This document shows positions 17,373 through 25,842 of a DNA stretch of 64,000 nt, piece after piece. Position 1 is the first letter of the stretch. Every line of letters starts with the position of its first letter. The notes under the pieces are model-generated. The model saw only the letters and a list, made by a program, of their open reading frames with translations, ran no database searches and was not told the origin of the DNA. Position numbers and translations under genes: made by a program. This stretch comes from a virus: IMG/VR virus record IMGVR_UViG_3300035698_012088, positions 95,413-159,412 of that record; one strand, written 5' to 3'.

Positions 17373-17745
17373 CATAGTAATATTTGGTAAGAAGGGTTGC
17401 GCTAAATGTAAAATCCTGAAGAAGAGAATAGCTAAAGTCTTAGAAGATGAAAAATACAGTGCATACCTGTGCACTGAAAAAGATATAACACTAGATAATG
17501 ACTTAGTAGACTTATGTAATGCTGAGTGTATTAACCCCCAACAGATACCTGCATTTTATGTAGAGACAGAGGGGAAACCTATTGTTAGGACAAGCCACTT
17601 TTCACAGATAGAATTATCTTGTTTATATGGAGTGTATACTAATTACAGTACTACAGGTACAATATTAGAGGAAGACATAAGAAATATACTTGATCAAGTT
17701 CTAGCCCTAAAACTAGGAAATGAAAAAATGAAGAAAGATCCCTAA
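17365..17745 (+). CDS. Glutaredoxin/thioredoxin-like protein
   Basis: A 126-residue protein beginning MYNIVIFGKKGCAKCK. The CxxC at 12-15 after a first beta strand is the glutaredoxin redox motif, and the cis-Pro equivalent is in PQQIPAFYV near 70. Directly after nrdD, it may reduce the ribonucleotide reductase or another phage enzyme, though class III enzymes usually use formate; that link is inference. The ATG at 17365 has gggag four bases upstream. Confidence 0.75.
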   Translation: MYNIVIFGKKGCAKCKILKKRIAKVLEDEKYSAYLCTEKDITLDNDLVDLCNAECINPQQIPAFYVETEGKPIVRTSHFSQIELSCLYGVYTNYSTTGTILEEDIRNILDQVLALKLGNEKMKKDP

Positions 17746-17766
17746 CACAAACTATCAGGAAATAGA

Positions 17767-18495
17767 ATGACATTCAACACTTATTTGCAAAAAGTAACAG
17801 GGTTAACCAAAGAGGAAATCCCTAAGAGATTAAATGGAAAATACTTAACCAATAAGAATACCTTTAAGGAAGGACTGGACACAACTCTCTTGGCTTATGG
17901 TATATATGGAGAAGAGGGACTACTAGGGATATACAAAGGACCTCGATCTCTGCAATGTTGGTTGGTGACACTTCCACACAACGTAGAGCTGAGAGCAACC
18001 TTGGGCCTAATTGAAGCTCCCAGTGAAAAGCATGAAATAAATGTAGAGAAGTTTAACGCAGATAAAGTACTTGCTACTCTCCTTACAAAAAAGGACATGT
18101 TTAGTAAGGTATATTTAACTGAAAAGAACTTAGACATCCTAGAAGCAGCAATAGTTAAATATACAGTGGATGTTTTAGCAGAGTTTACTATAACAAGCGA
18201 CGCGACCAACTGGAAACCCACTAAGCTGTATGCCTTAGGAAAGAAACCTGGCCACAGTACATTAGGACTATACGAGAAGACCACTGTTTATGAAAGAGAT
18301 AGGTATACTTCGGTGTATAAACCTAGTCAGAAAAACTTACTCTTAGCTTTTATTCACAATGTACATACATATAATTATTATGGTAGAGATCAAACCTACA
18401 AAATGCATAAACAGAGTATAGAGCTTAAAACCGACAAAACCCTAAAAGAACTCAAAGAACAGGTCAGCGTAGAGCTGGCCATAATGGAGCTGTAA
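17767..18495 (+). CDS. Unknown 242-residue protein
   Basis: Not recognised. Mixed alpha/beta with Tyr-rich segments (LLAYGIYGEEGLLGIYKG; HNVHTYNYYGRDQTY). Placed eight bases before the MoxR gene, it may belong to the same unit. It ends ELAIMEL. Confidence 0.7.
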   Translation: MTFNTYLQKVTGLTKEEIPKRLNGKYLTNKNTFKEGLDTTLLAYGIYGEEGLLGIYKGPRSLQCWLVTLPHNVELRATLGLIEAPSEKHEINVEKFNADKVLATLLTKKDMFSKVYLTEKNLDILEAAIVKYTVDVLAEFTITSDATNWKPTKLYALGKKPGHSTLGLYEKTTVYERDRYTSVYKPSQKNLLLAFIHNVHTYNYYGRDQTYKMHKQSIELKTDKTLKELKEQVSVELAIMEL

Positions 18496-18503
18496 AGAAA
18501 ACA

Positions 18504-19676
18504 ATGGACGTTAATCACAACACCCTAGCAAAGCTTATTCACAAGTCATATTACACCACAATCCCTCTCTTTGTTAAAGGGACTACTGGTATCGGAAAAT
18601 CCCATACTATCAGAGAACAGGCAAAGATCATTGCTGCAAAGGAAGATCGGGAACTGGTAGACTGGAATTACCTTAGCAAAGAAGAGCATATCGCTTTGGC
18701 CACTGAGCCTGATAAGCTGAAGAAGCTTTTTATCCTTGCTGATGTAAGAATCAGTCAGATGGATCCCGGTGATCTCCGTGGTCTGCCATTCATGGTAACA
18801 CATGACATGGACGTAGCCAACAACTCAAAAATCTCTGACAAGAGGTTTGCCCGGTATGTAGAGTGGAGTCCTATGGCTTTGTTCCAGTGCATGTCACAGC
18901 ATGAGTGCAAAGGTCTTCTCTTCTTTGATGAGATGAACTTGGCCTCCCCCGCTGTACAGGCTGCTGCATATCAGATCATCTTGGATAGGTGCATTGGTGA
19001 GATTTCCCTCTCCCCTGGTGTTTCCGTCCTTGCTGCAGGTAATAGGGTTGAAGATAGAGCTAATGTATTCGAGATGGCAGCGCCCCTCAAGAATAGGTTC
19101 TCCCATATTAACTTAACACCCCCCACCATCAAAGAGTGGACTGATTTTGCCATTAAGGCAGATGTGGACTCTAGGATCATTACGTTCCTGCAGTTCAAGC
19201 CCAGCCTCTTGATGGCAGATCTGAGTAAGTTGGCTAAGTCCAAGACTGATGCCTTCCCTACTCCCAGATCTTGGGTATACTGCTCAAAACTTATCAGGGA
19301 CGAGAAGGGCATGGACTTTGTCCACACTCTTGCAGCCACGGCCATTGGAGATGGACCTGCCCTAGAATTTAAAGCATATGTCAAGCTGAATGATACCTTG
19401 GACATTAACGATCTCCTGAATCATCCAGAGAAGGTGAAGAAGATCGGGGCTTTGGACCTTAAGTGGTCCTTTGTGTCCGCAGTGTCTGAGATGTACAGAG
19501 CTGACAAGAAGCTCCTTACAAAGGTTATTGAAGTGTGTCCTCACATGGACCCAGACTTCAGCGTTAACTTACTTAGAATGATGAAAGCACATAACAAGAC
19601 ATCCTTTGTCACAGCCCTGACAAAGTCTCCTGAGTGCATTAAGATCGTAAAGCGGTACGCCAAGTACTTGGTGTAA
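18504..19676 (+). CDS. MoxR-family AAA+ ATPase
   Basis: A 390-residue AAA+ ATPase. Walker A is GTTGIGKS (26-33); Walker B is LLFFDEMN (138-145); sensor 1 lies in VLAAGN and the arginine finger in LKNRF. The insert ISQMDPGDLRGLPF after the second strand is characteristic of MoxR-like ATPases. Members usually act as chaperones with a VWA-domain partner that binds a metal ion, and such a partner is the second gene downstream. GC content and Leu/Lys codon use look higher than in neighbours. A terminator follows. Confidence 0.9.
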   Translation: MDVNHNTLAKLIHKSYYTTIPLFVKGTTGIGKSHTIREQAKIIAAKEDRELVDWNYLSKEEHIALATEPDKLKKLFILADVRISQMDPGDLRGLPFMVTHDMDVANNSKISDKRFARYVEWSPMALFQCMSQHECKGLLFFDEMNLASPAVQAAAYQIILDRCIGEISLSPGVSVLAAGNRVEDRANVFEMAAPLKNRFSHINLTPPTIKEWTDFAIKADVDSRIITFLQFKPSLLMADLSKLAKSKTDAFPTPRSWVYCSKLIRDEKGMDFVHTLAATAIGDGPALEFKAYVKLNDTLDINDLLNHPEKVKKIGALDLKWSFVSAVSEMYRADKKLLTKVIEVCPHMDPDFSVNLLRMMKAHNKTSFVTALTKSPECIKIVKRYAKYLV

Positions 19677-19690
19677 TCCTAGTAGTTTGT

Positions 19691-19720
19691 GGGGAGTGGT
19701 GTAAAAACCCTCCCCTTTTT
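19691..19720 (+). terminator. Rho-independent terminator
   Basis: ggggag (19691-19696) pairs with ctcccc (19710-19715) and is followed by ttttt. It ends the MoxR transcript, at least in part; the partner gene lies beyond it. Confidence 0.82.
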
Positions 19721-19736
19721 ATTCAAGGAGAGTAGC

Positions 19737-19862
19737 ATGTTAAGATTTTTCATGTGGACAATATTGTGGATTATCTGTTTAGGGTTTCCCACAATAAAAG
19801 TAAGCTATACTGATGGGTTGAATATACATCTTCATGGCTGGCAAGAATTAATTTTTAAGTAG
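19737..19862 (+). CDS. 41-residue membrane peptide
   Basis: A short gene with aaggag eight bases before the ATG. The product starts MLRFFMWTILWIICLGFP, a single hydrophobic N-terminal helix, then a soluble tail ending HGWQELIFK. Function unknown. It lies between the MoxR and VWA genes and may be part of that system. Confidence 0.6.
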   Translation: MLRFFMWTILWIICLGFPTIKVSYTDGLNIHLHGWQELIFK

Positions 19863-19877
19863 TAGGAAGGAAAAACA

Positions 19878-21122
19878 GTGGAAAGTAAATTGTCCCCAAT
19901 TGATAAGATTATGAGGGCTAAGATTAAGCTTCAAGATGAGAAGCCGTTCTTCAGCTTTCTGATTATGCATCTCAATATTAAGAGAGATGATGTGAAGGTA
20001 CCCACAATGGGAGTGGATGCCAGAGGAAACCTATTTTATAATGAGTCTTTTATCGAGACCCTCTCAGAATCCCAACTCAAAGCAGTCTTGTGTCACGAAG
20101 TAGGTCACATTGTCTTTGAGCACTTAATGAGATATCAGGGCTTTGATCCTAAGGTTAAGAACATAGCAGATGACATAAAAGTTAATGATGTACTGGTAGA
20201 TGATGGAATCACTGATCTCCCCCAAGGAGGTCTGATCCCCAATAGACACCAGATCAATATTGGCGGGGTTAGTGTGGACAATATCCATGAAAAGACCTCA
20301 GAAGAGATCTATACAGAAATCTTTAAGATCAATAAGTCAAAGCTTCCAAAGGGCTTTGATATCCATTTTCCAGGCACTGGGGATGAAGACGGAGAAGGAG
20401 ATGGAGAAGGAGAGGGTGATGGAGAAGGCAATGACGGCCATACCCCAGGCATGAAGGGTCTCTCTGAACAAGAGGTCAAGAATAAATGGAAAGAAGTTAT
20501 CACCCAAGCCGCGACAATTGCTAGACAGAGAGGTACTCTCCCTGCTGGTATTGCCATTGCTATGGATGACTTACTTGAACCTAAGATGGACTGGAAGTCG
20601 ATGTTGTACAATTTCATCACCCAGGATATCATCTATGACTTCAATTATATGAGACCACATAAGAAATCTCACTCCACGGGTTTCTACTTCCCTCAAATTT
20701 ACAAAGAGAATATTGATCTAGTAGTACACTGGGATACTTCAGGCTCCATGCAGGGAGATACTCAGGAATGCCTAGATCAAATGTATGGGCTACTTAATGC
20801 CTTTAACAATATCAGAATTGACTGGGTCATCTGCGATGCAGCTATCCAGGGACATTTTGAACTGAATAGAGAAGATAGACTTGATCTCACAAGCTTTGAT
20901 ATCAGAGGTTGGGGTGGAACATCCCATATCCCTGTGGTGGACTGGATCAATGAAAATAGACCAAGCTGTAGACTTTTCATCTCCATGACAGATGGGTATT
21001 CCGATATCCAAAATTGTTATGATGAGCTACCTCCTTGTCACAAGATTATCTTGCTGCCTAAGGACTATGCTGGGATGAGAGAGCAACTAGAGGACTATGG
21101 TACCTGCATAGTTATGGAATAA
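19878..21122 (+). CDS. VWA protein with metallopeptidase motif
   Basis: A 414-residue protein like the DUF2201 family. The N-terminal domain has a zinc-protease-like HEVGH (His73, Glu74, His77). A Glu/Asp/Gly-rich linker (about 167-190) follows, and the C-terminal VWA domain carries the MIDAS motif DTSGSM (near 281), with MTDGYSD later. Such proteins are partners of MoxR ATPases, and one is encoded upstream. Whether it cleaves protein or remodels a target is unknown. The start is GTG with aaggaa upstream. Confidence 0.88.
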   Translation: MESKLSPIDKIMRAKIKLQDEKPFFSFLIMHLNIKRDDVKVPTMGVDARGNLFYNESFIETLSESQLKAVLCHEVGHIVFEHLMRYQGFDPKVKNIADDIKVNDVLVDDGITDLPQGGLIPNRHQINIGGVSVDNIHEKTSEEIYTEIFKINKSKLPKGFDIHFPGTGDEDGEGDGEGEGDGEGNDGHTPGMKGLSEQEVKNKWKEVITQAATIARQRGTLPAGIAIAMDDLLEPKMDWKSMLYNFITQDIIYDFNYMRPHKKSHSTGFYFPQIYKENIDLVVHWDTSGSMQGDTQECLDQMYGLLNAFNNIRIDWVICDAAIQGHFELNREDRLDLTSFDIRGWGGTSHIPVVDWINENRPSCRLFISMTDGYSDIQNCYDELPPCHKIILLPKDYAGMREQLEDYGTCIVME

Positions 21123-21152
21123 TGAAAAAGATATTAGAGATACATACAAGGG

Positions 21153-21191
21153 CTCCTCCTTCCTACCATTATGGAGGGAGGAGTTCCTTTT
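21153..21191 (+). terminator. Rho-independent terminator
   Basis: ctcctccttcc (21153-21163) pairs with ggagggaggag (21173-21183), 11 bp with one G-T, followed by ttccttttc. An 88-residue reading frame over this site is therefore not taken as a gene. Confidence 0.75.
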
Positions 21192-21252
21192 CTGATAGTT
21201 CAACCTCCACTACCCCAGTATTCAATTCACTAAGGAATAGAAAGCCAGGACT

Positions 21253-21681
21253 ATGCGTGAAATCTGCACAGAATGCGGTGAAATTAAAGAAGTTGAGGAA
21301 GTACTCTTCCAAAGCTACTTTGCTCCCCCAGAACACCCAAAAGGCACAAAAATGTCAGACATCACTGACCAAGAAGCCTTTGAATTAGTAAGAGGAGAGG
21401 GAGCAGTATCTAGACTTTTATGCGAAGCATGTAAAACCTTACTCATAGATGTTTTTGAATTCCCTCTATATGAAGAGGTGCTAATGGAAGAAGTCACAGA
21501 GGAACATACCCCAACACCATTTACTGGAGAGCAGATGGAAGAAGCTAAGGCACAGCTGAAAACTATCTTCGGAGAAGGTGATGAATTAGACAAAGCTATG
21601 GAAGCATTAGAGAAACAACAGAAGGACCTCTTAGAGGCTAATGAAAAAGCTGAAGAAACAACAGTGGAGGAAGACACATGA
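21253..21681 (+). CDS. Unknown acidic protein with two CxxC
   Basis: A 142-residue protein. CTECGEIK at 5-12 and CEACKTLL near 60 may form one zinc ribbon; the rest is a long acidic helix with coiled-coil character (KAMEALEKQQKDLLEANEKA). Not recognised. It overlaps the next gene by ATGA. Confidence 0.7.
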   Translation: MREICTECGEIKEVEEVLFQSYFAPPEHPKGTKMSDITDQEAFELVRGEGAVSRLLCEACKTLLIDVFEFPLYEEVLMEEVTEEHTPTPFTGEQMEEAKAQLKTIFGEGDELDKAMEALEKQQKDLLEANEKAEETTVEEDT

Positions 21682-22001
21682 CAGATATCGTAGCCCAATA
21701 TTCCATTACAGATACAACTAGGAACCAAAAGGTTGTCTTCACATTAAAAGATGTGACAGAAGACACAACCCTAACAATGCATATAGATATCACCAAAGCG
21801 TCAACCGGTGTCTCTATAATGGATAGAACGTGTAAGAACTGGCCGCTCAAGAAAGCGCTTAAAACAATAGATACCTTAAGGGGCGTAAATAAAAAGATGT
21901 ACTCCCCTCAGCTAAATATGAGAGGCCAGGTAGAAGTTCTTAAGGATATATCTGAAGAAGATAGAGTAGAGATGGTAGCAATGATAGCGAGCAAGGAGTA
22001 A
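21678..22001 (+). CDS. Tandem paralog A, unknown function
   Basis: A 107-residue protein related to its downstream neighbour: both start with YSI(T/S)D, share the hydrophobic strand VVFT, and carry YSPQL(N/H)(M/L)RG near 75-85. Probably a small beta-rich domain. Function unknown. Confidence 0.72.
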   Translation: MTDIVAQYSITDTTRNQKVVFTLKDVTEDTTLTMHIDITKASTGVSIMDRTCKNWPLKKALKTIDTLRGVNKKMYSPQLNMRGQVEVLKDISEEDRVEMVAMIASKE

Positions 22002-22003
22002 CA

Positions 22004-22333
22004 ATGGGCAAAAAGAACGTGACAGCAAAGTATTCTATATCAGATAAGAATAAGAATAAGAAAGCGGTATTTACTTTCTCATATGTTCCCGGGGAAACTA
22101 AGGTTTCTGTAGGGATTGAGATCTCCAGCCTGGACGATGATAAGACCCTGCTGGACAGAGAAGTATCTGGATATCCTATCTCCAGAGTACTTAAACTGGT
22201 AGATAAGTTCAATAATTCAGAAGTAGTGTATTCTCCTCAGCTCCACCTTAGAGGCGAATCAGAAATTATTAAAGACCTTAGTCAAGCAGACAAAGACCTA
22301 ATGGCAGCCAGTGTGGTATGTGAGGAGCTATAA
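22004..22333 (+). CDS. Tandem paralog B, unknown function
   Basis: A 109-residue paralog of the preceding protein (AKYSISD ... KKAVFTFSYV ... VYSPQLHLRGESEIIKDLS). The pair probably arose by tandem duplication. The stop shares one base with the next ATG. Confidence 0.72.
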   Translation: MGKKNVTAKYSISDKNKNKKAVFTFSYVPGETKVSVGIEISSLDDDKTLLDREVSGYPISRVLKLVDKFNNSEVVYSPQLHLRGESEIIKDLSQADKDLMAASVVCEEL

Positions 22334-23106
22334 TGTGTTTTGGACGAGGCATCTTGGGAACAGTGTTCTCTAAGTTTGGAACAGGTACAGGTGATGTAAA
22401 AGCCACCTTGCCTGACCCTGAGTTCTTTTCCCATTCTGAGTACTATATGGATAACCTAGAAGCCGTAGAGAGCACTAAAAATACTATAAAGAATACACAG
22501 AGATATACAGGAATATTCAATGATATGGTCCTGGGCATGGGCATATTCACAACAAAGAAGACTGTGGATAGTGTAGGTGTAACATCTGCTAAGTATATGC
22601 ATCACCAGCGCACATTTGACACCGGCTTCAACCAAGGTACCTTCTCAAGTGCCCCAGACCATGAGAAGTTAGTTAGAGCAATGGCCCATAAGCCTGACTC
22701 TAAAGGCGCCCAGATGGAGTACTATAAGGTTAAGAAGAAATCTAAACCTTTAGGACATGTGCATTTAGAATGTAAGACATGGGTCTACCAGGATAGTGAC
22801 TTTAAGGAACACACCCTTAAGCTTAACCTGGTGAAGTCCAAGAATAGCCCTGATCTTGAAGAGGGTACACGAGATGCATTACTCATGCTTCTACAGTACT
22901 CTTCTGAAGACACAAAACATTATGGGATATTTAGAGACCCTTTGGGCTATTACTTTAGAGGCCTCTATTACTTACTTTACTCCCAGGCAATGCACTCTAT
23001 GGCGTATATGAATAGCCTAAGAGTGTTCCCTACTAAGCTAGACTTGAGCTTACCTAATAAGTCTAATGACTACCTAACAGTATTACAAAGCGTAGAACAG
23101 CTATAG
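22333..23106 (+). CDS. Unknown 257-residue protein
   Basis: Not recognised. Gly-rich N-terminus (MCFGRGILGTVFSKFGTGTG), then a mixed fold with a Tyr-rich helix (YYFRGLYYLLYSQAMHSMAY) near 210-230. Translated directly after the paralog pair. Confidence 0.72.
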   Translation: MCFGRGILGTVFSKFGTGTGDVKATLPDPEFFSHSEYYMDNLEAVESTKNTIKNTQRYTGIFNDMVLGMGIFTTKKTVDSVGVTSAKYMHHQRTFDTGFNQGTFSSAPDHEKLVRAMAHKPDSKGAQMEYYKVKKKSKPLGHVHLECKTWVYQDSDFKEHTLKLNLVKSKNSPDLEEGTRDALLMLLQYSSEDTKHYGIFRDPLGYYFRGLYYLLYSQAMHSMAYMNSLRVFPTKLDLSLPNKSNDYLTVLQSVEQL

Positions 23107-23118
23107 AAAGAGAGGATT

Positions 23119-24159
23119 ATGTATTTTTCTGAACGCGGCCTAGAAGCCGTAGCATGTGATGATAACAGTTTCTTATATCTTGTAAAAGATTTATTCTTGG
23201 ATGAGGAGGACGCTATAGAAGAAAGACACTCTGTATCTGGCTCCGGTGAGACCAAGGGTACAAACTATACAGGATATATATCTAACATATATAAAAGGGA
23301 TATGGAGACTGTATGTAATAGTAAACTGATAGCCTATGCAGTATTCTTCAATAAAACCTTAACTGGAATGAAGTTTGGATTATCTGAAGAGAAGTGTCTT
23401 TTCTTAACTACTGAGGGAGAGGGTGGAAAAGAGGAGACCCTAGGCATCTCCTCCGTAGTTTGTGAGCATAAGGAAACATATGAATCTCCCTCAATATATG
23501 CAGTAGTCCAAACACCTAAAGGTAAATATAAGGGGATCATGGTACATAAATCCCAGACCCCTAAAGATAAAACATCTGCGCAGTTGTATGCGGTTTTGAA
23601 GGGAGATTATGGTATAACTAGTAATCAGGGCTTCAATATCTCAGATAATACCAAATCCAATAAGGTAATTATGTTTAGAGAGACAAAGGATATCTGGACA
23701 GCAGTATATCAGATAAAAAGAGCATATGAAACCTCTCCTAAAAATCTCTTAAGTGTAAAATGTAGTAAAGGTCTAGTACCTAGAATAAGGAGAGCTATGG
23801 AAAAGGAAACTCCAGTCAACGGAGATGTCATTTGGACAGGAGTATTTGATATTCCTGAGAAGAAAGATGCACTAACAAGTCACCGATTTATATTTAGCAT
23901 TGCAGAAAAAGATAATAACTTTAGCTATTATGAAGTATCCCATAGAACTAAAGGTAAACATAAGAAAATACAGACTAATACCTTTATGAAGGTATATAAG
24001 GGGATGAGAGTTATGGATAAACAAACTGAGAATTTAACAGACTCACCGGAGAACAAAGTACTCCTGGCCTTAGGGGTAAGACTTGTAGCAGAGTCTAATG
24101 ACATGCCTGAAAACCTTAAGGATATTCTAAAGACAAAGCTGGTAGTAGAGGAGCTGTAA
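23119..24159 (+). CDS. Unknown 346-residue protein
   Basis: Not recognised. Beta-rich with no clear motif (SVSGSGETKGTNYTGYISNI; KSQTPKDKTSAQLYAVLKGD). Ribosome site agagagga before the ATG. Ends VVEEL and shares one base with the glycosyltransferase start. Confidence 0.72.
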   Translation: MYFSERGLEAVACDDNSFLYLVKDLFLDEEDAIEERHSVSGSGETKGTNYTGYISNIYKRDMETVCNSKLIAYAVFFNKTLTGMKFGLSEEKCLFLTTEGEGGKEETLGISSVVCEHKETYESPSIYAVVQTPKGKYKGIMVHKSQTPKDKTSAQLYAVLKGDYGITSNQGFNISDNTKSNKVIMFRETKDIWTAVYQIKRAYETSPKNLLSVKCSKGLVPRIRRAMEKETPVNGDVIWTGVFDIPEKKDALTSHRFIFSIAEKDNNFSYYEVSHRTKGKHKKIQTNTFMKVYKGMRVMDKQTENLTDSPENKVLLALGVRLVAESNDMPENLKDILKTKLVVEEL

Positions 24160-25025
24160 TGAAAAAAGGTATAGGTGTAGGCGTAATAACTTGTGAAAGC
24201 CCTAAATTCTTATCTGGATGTATGTTTACTCTTCCCGATTCAGAGTATTTAACTTTAGTGAATGACGGAACAGAAGAGAGCCTAGCCCCTGCCTTAATAG
24301 ATATCCCCTCTGCAGCCCATATAATGACTACACCTAAACCTAGAAGTGGGGTAGCCATAGCAAAGAACATGGCTATAAAAGATCTTCTTGATAAAGGATG
24401 TGATCATATCTTTATAGTAGAAGATGACATGGTATTCCTAAGACACTATACTTGGGAAAAATATATAGAACTATCTAAGATAACAGGTATACAGCATTTC
24501 AACTTTGGGTTCCACGGTAAAGGGAACATGGATATGGAGTATAAACCTGCTCCTAAGTATGTACTAGAGTACCCCGGAGCAACTCTGTGTATAAATAGTG
24601 TTGTAACAGGTGCGTGTTCATACTATAGTAGAGTTTCTTTAGAAGAGATTGGATATATGGATACTAAGTTCTATAATGCTTGGGAACACATAGAACATAC
24701 TTACAGAATGTCTCTGGCAGGGTTCACTACACCCTTTTGGAACTTCGCAGACTTAGGAAGGAGTTATCAGTATATAGAGGAGCAGGAGACATCTGGGTTT
24801 GTAGTAAAGAATGAAGAACATGTTATGTCAGGTTTACATTGGTTTAAATATAAGCACAACTTAGCACATGGCCCCAATAAGAATTCAGGACTTCCTATAG
24901 AATACGCGTCAACAGATGAGGTATATAAGTCTTTAAGAGCTATACATAGTAAGTACAGTGAAGTCGAGATGCAGGAGGACCAATGGTTGACTATAAAACA
25001 CACCTTAGATGAAAAAGATGGATAA
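24159..25025 (+). CDS. GT-A glycosyltransferase
   Basis: A 288-residue family-2-like glycosyltransferase. GVGVITCESPKFLSGC begins a Rossmann-type strand-helix; VEDDMVF (88-93) is the DxD-like metal and sugar-nucleotide site; YMDTKFYNAWEHIEHTYRMS is a C-terminal catalytic block. It may sugar-modify phage DNA bases, virion proteins or host surface glycans; no modified-base pathway is visible here to decide. Confidence 0.85.
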   Translation: MKKGIGVGVITCESPKFLSGCMFTLPDSEYLTLVNDGTEESLAPALIDIPSAAHIMTTPKPRSGVAIAKNMAIKDLLDKGCDHIFIVEDDMVFLRHYTWEKYIELSKITGIQHFNFGFHGKGNMDMEYKPAPKYVLEYPGATLCINSVVTGACSYYSRVSLEEIGYMDTKFYNAWEHIEHTYRMSLAGFTTPFWNFADLGRSYQYIEEQETSGFVVKNEEHVMSGLHWFKYKHNLAHGPNKNSGLPIEYASTDEVYKSLRAIHSKYSEVEMQEDQWLTIKHTLDEKDG

Positions 25026-25188
25026 AGAGGATAAAGAAAACCTAATATCTATATTAGAGTTCTGTACAGAAACTGTAGAAGCCTTAAAAAGAATGGACGC
25101 AGAAACAAAAAGGTTACAAACAGAAGTAGCCAAGTGCAGAAGAGAACTACATGACATTAAAACCAAAAATCCATACTTAGAACTATAG
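25018..25188 (+). CDS. 56-residue coiled-coil peptide
   Basis: Overlaps the glycosyltransferase end by eight bases. The product is almost fully helical and charged (ENLISILEFCTETVEALKRM ... TKRLQTEVAKCRRELHD). Function unknown. A tRNA begins two bases after its stop. Confidence 0.6.
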   Translation: MDKEDKENLISILEFCTETVEALKRMDAETKRLQTEVAKCRRELHDIKTKNPYLEL

Positions 25189-25189
25189 A

Positions 25190-25266
25190 TTCCCTGTAGT
25201 GTAATGGTTTTAGCACAGAATCCTTTGGAGATTTTAGTCTTGGTTCGAGTCCAGGCAGGGAAGCCA
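25190..25266 (+). tRNA. tRNA-Gln(TTG)
   Basis: Acceptor ttccctg/cagggaa, discriminator G and encoded CCA. The anticodon stem gaatc/gattt closes ctttgga, with anticodon TTG at 25225-25227. The T arm is cttgg/ccagg with loop ttcgagt. Confidence 0.88.
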
Positions 25267-25280
25267 GCTTTTCATAACAC

Positions 25281-25309
25281 TTGTATTGTGAAAACCCTTC
25301 ATGTATAGT
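25281..25309 (+). promoter_or_regulatory. Sigma70-like promoter
   Basis: TTGTAT (25281-25286), 17 bases, TATAGT (25304-25309), directly before the HNH gene. A partial palindrome (ttttca ... tgaaaa, 25269-25294) overlaps the -35 region and could be an operator. Confidence 0.5.
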
Positions 25310-25328
25310 ATATGTGAAGGAGACACCA

Positions 25329-25730
25329 ATGCAGAAAATATGTTGTACATGTGAGGAGAGCTTGCCTCTTGAAGCATTTAGTGTGAATAAGTCAAAGAAA
25401 GACGGCTTAAACCTGAAGTGCAAAGAGTGTAATAAAGCTTACCAAAAAGAACACTATAAGAAGAACCCTAAATACTATAAAGAGAAGAACACGATTAGGC
25501 GTATAGCGACACAGAAGTGGTGGCAGAAACATAAGTCATCCTTAGAATGTGAGATTTGTGGAGAAAAGTATTCTTACTGTCTCCAGTTCCACCACAAAGA
25601 CCCCTCTAAGAAAGAGGGAACCATATCTAATATGATAAGGCACTGTTCTAAACAGAAGTTACTTGATGAGATAGATAAGTGTATCGTACTTTGTGCAAAC
25701 TGTCACATAAAAACCCATCACCCAGAATGA
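25329..25730 (+). CDS. HNH endonuclease between two tRNAs
   Basis: A 133-residue HNH nuclease: CCTCEESLPLEAF, CKECNKAY, then CEICGEKYSYCLQFHHKDPS and CIVLCANCHIKTHH. It is a shorter relative of the HNH protein at 10419. It sits between tRNA-Gln and tRNA-Glu with its own promoter, typical of a free-standing homing gene beside a tRNA. ATG at 25329 with gaagg-gaga upstream. Confidence 0.87.
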   Translation: MQKICCTCEESLPLEAFSVNKSKKDGLNLKCKECNKAYQKEHYKKNPKYYKEKNTIRRIATQKWWQKHKSSLECEICGEKYSYCLQFHHKDPSKKEGTISNMIRHCSKQKLLDEIDKCIVLCANCHIKTHHPE

Positions 25731-25736
25731 ACTAAT

Positions 25737-25809
25737 GGCTCCATCATCTAGAGGCCTAGGATGCGAGATTTTCAGTCTCGTCACGCCGATTCGAATTCGG
25801 CTGGAGCTA
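25737..25809 (+). tRNA. tRNA-Glu(TTC)
   Basis: Acceptor ggctcca/tggagct (one G-T pair), discriminator A, no encoded CCA. The anticodon stem cgaga/tctcg closes ttttcag, with anticodon TTC at 25771-25773. T arm gccga/tcggc. Confidence 0.85.
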
Positions 25810-25842
25810 AAGACCAACCTGTAAGAAAGAAAAGAAAAGAAA

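Noticed and set aside
20309-20632. Minus-strand frame rich in Ser and Pro opposite the VWA linker
   Set aside because: It is the complement of the Glu/Asp/Gly-rich linker codons and has no ribosome site.
19737-21122. Single operon of MoxR and VWA without break
   Set aside because: A good terminator lies between them, so co-transcription needs partial readthrough or a second promoter, which I could not find.
21122-21388. 88-codon frame overlapping the VWA gene stop
   Set aside because: An 11-bp terminator hairpin lies in it, and the 21253 gene in another frame has the better start and the CxxC pattern.
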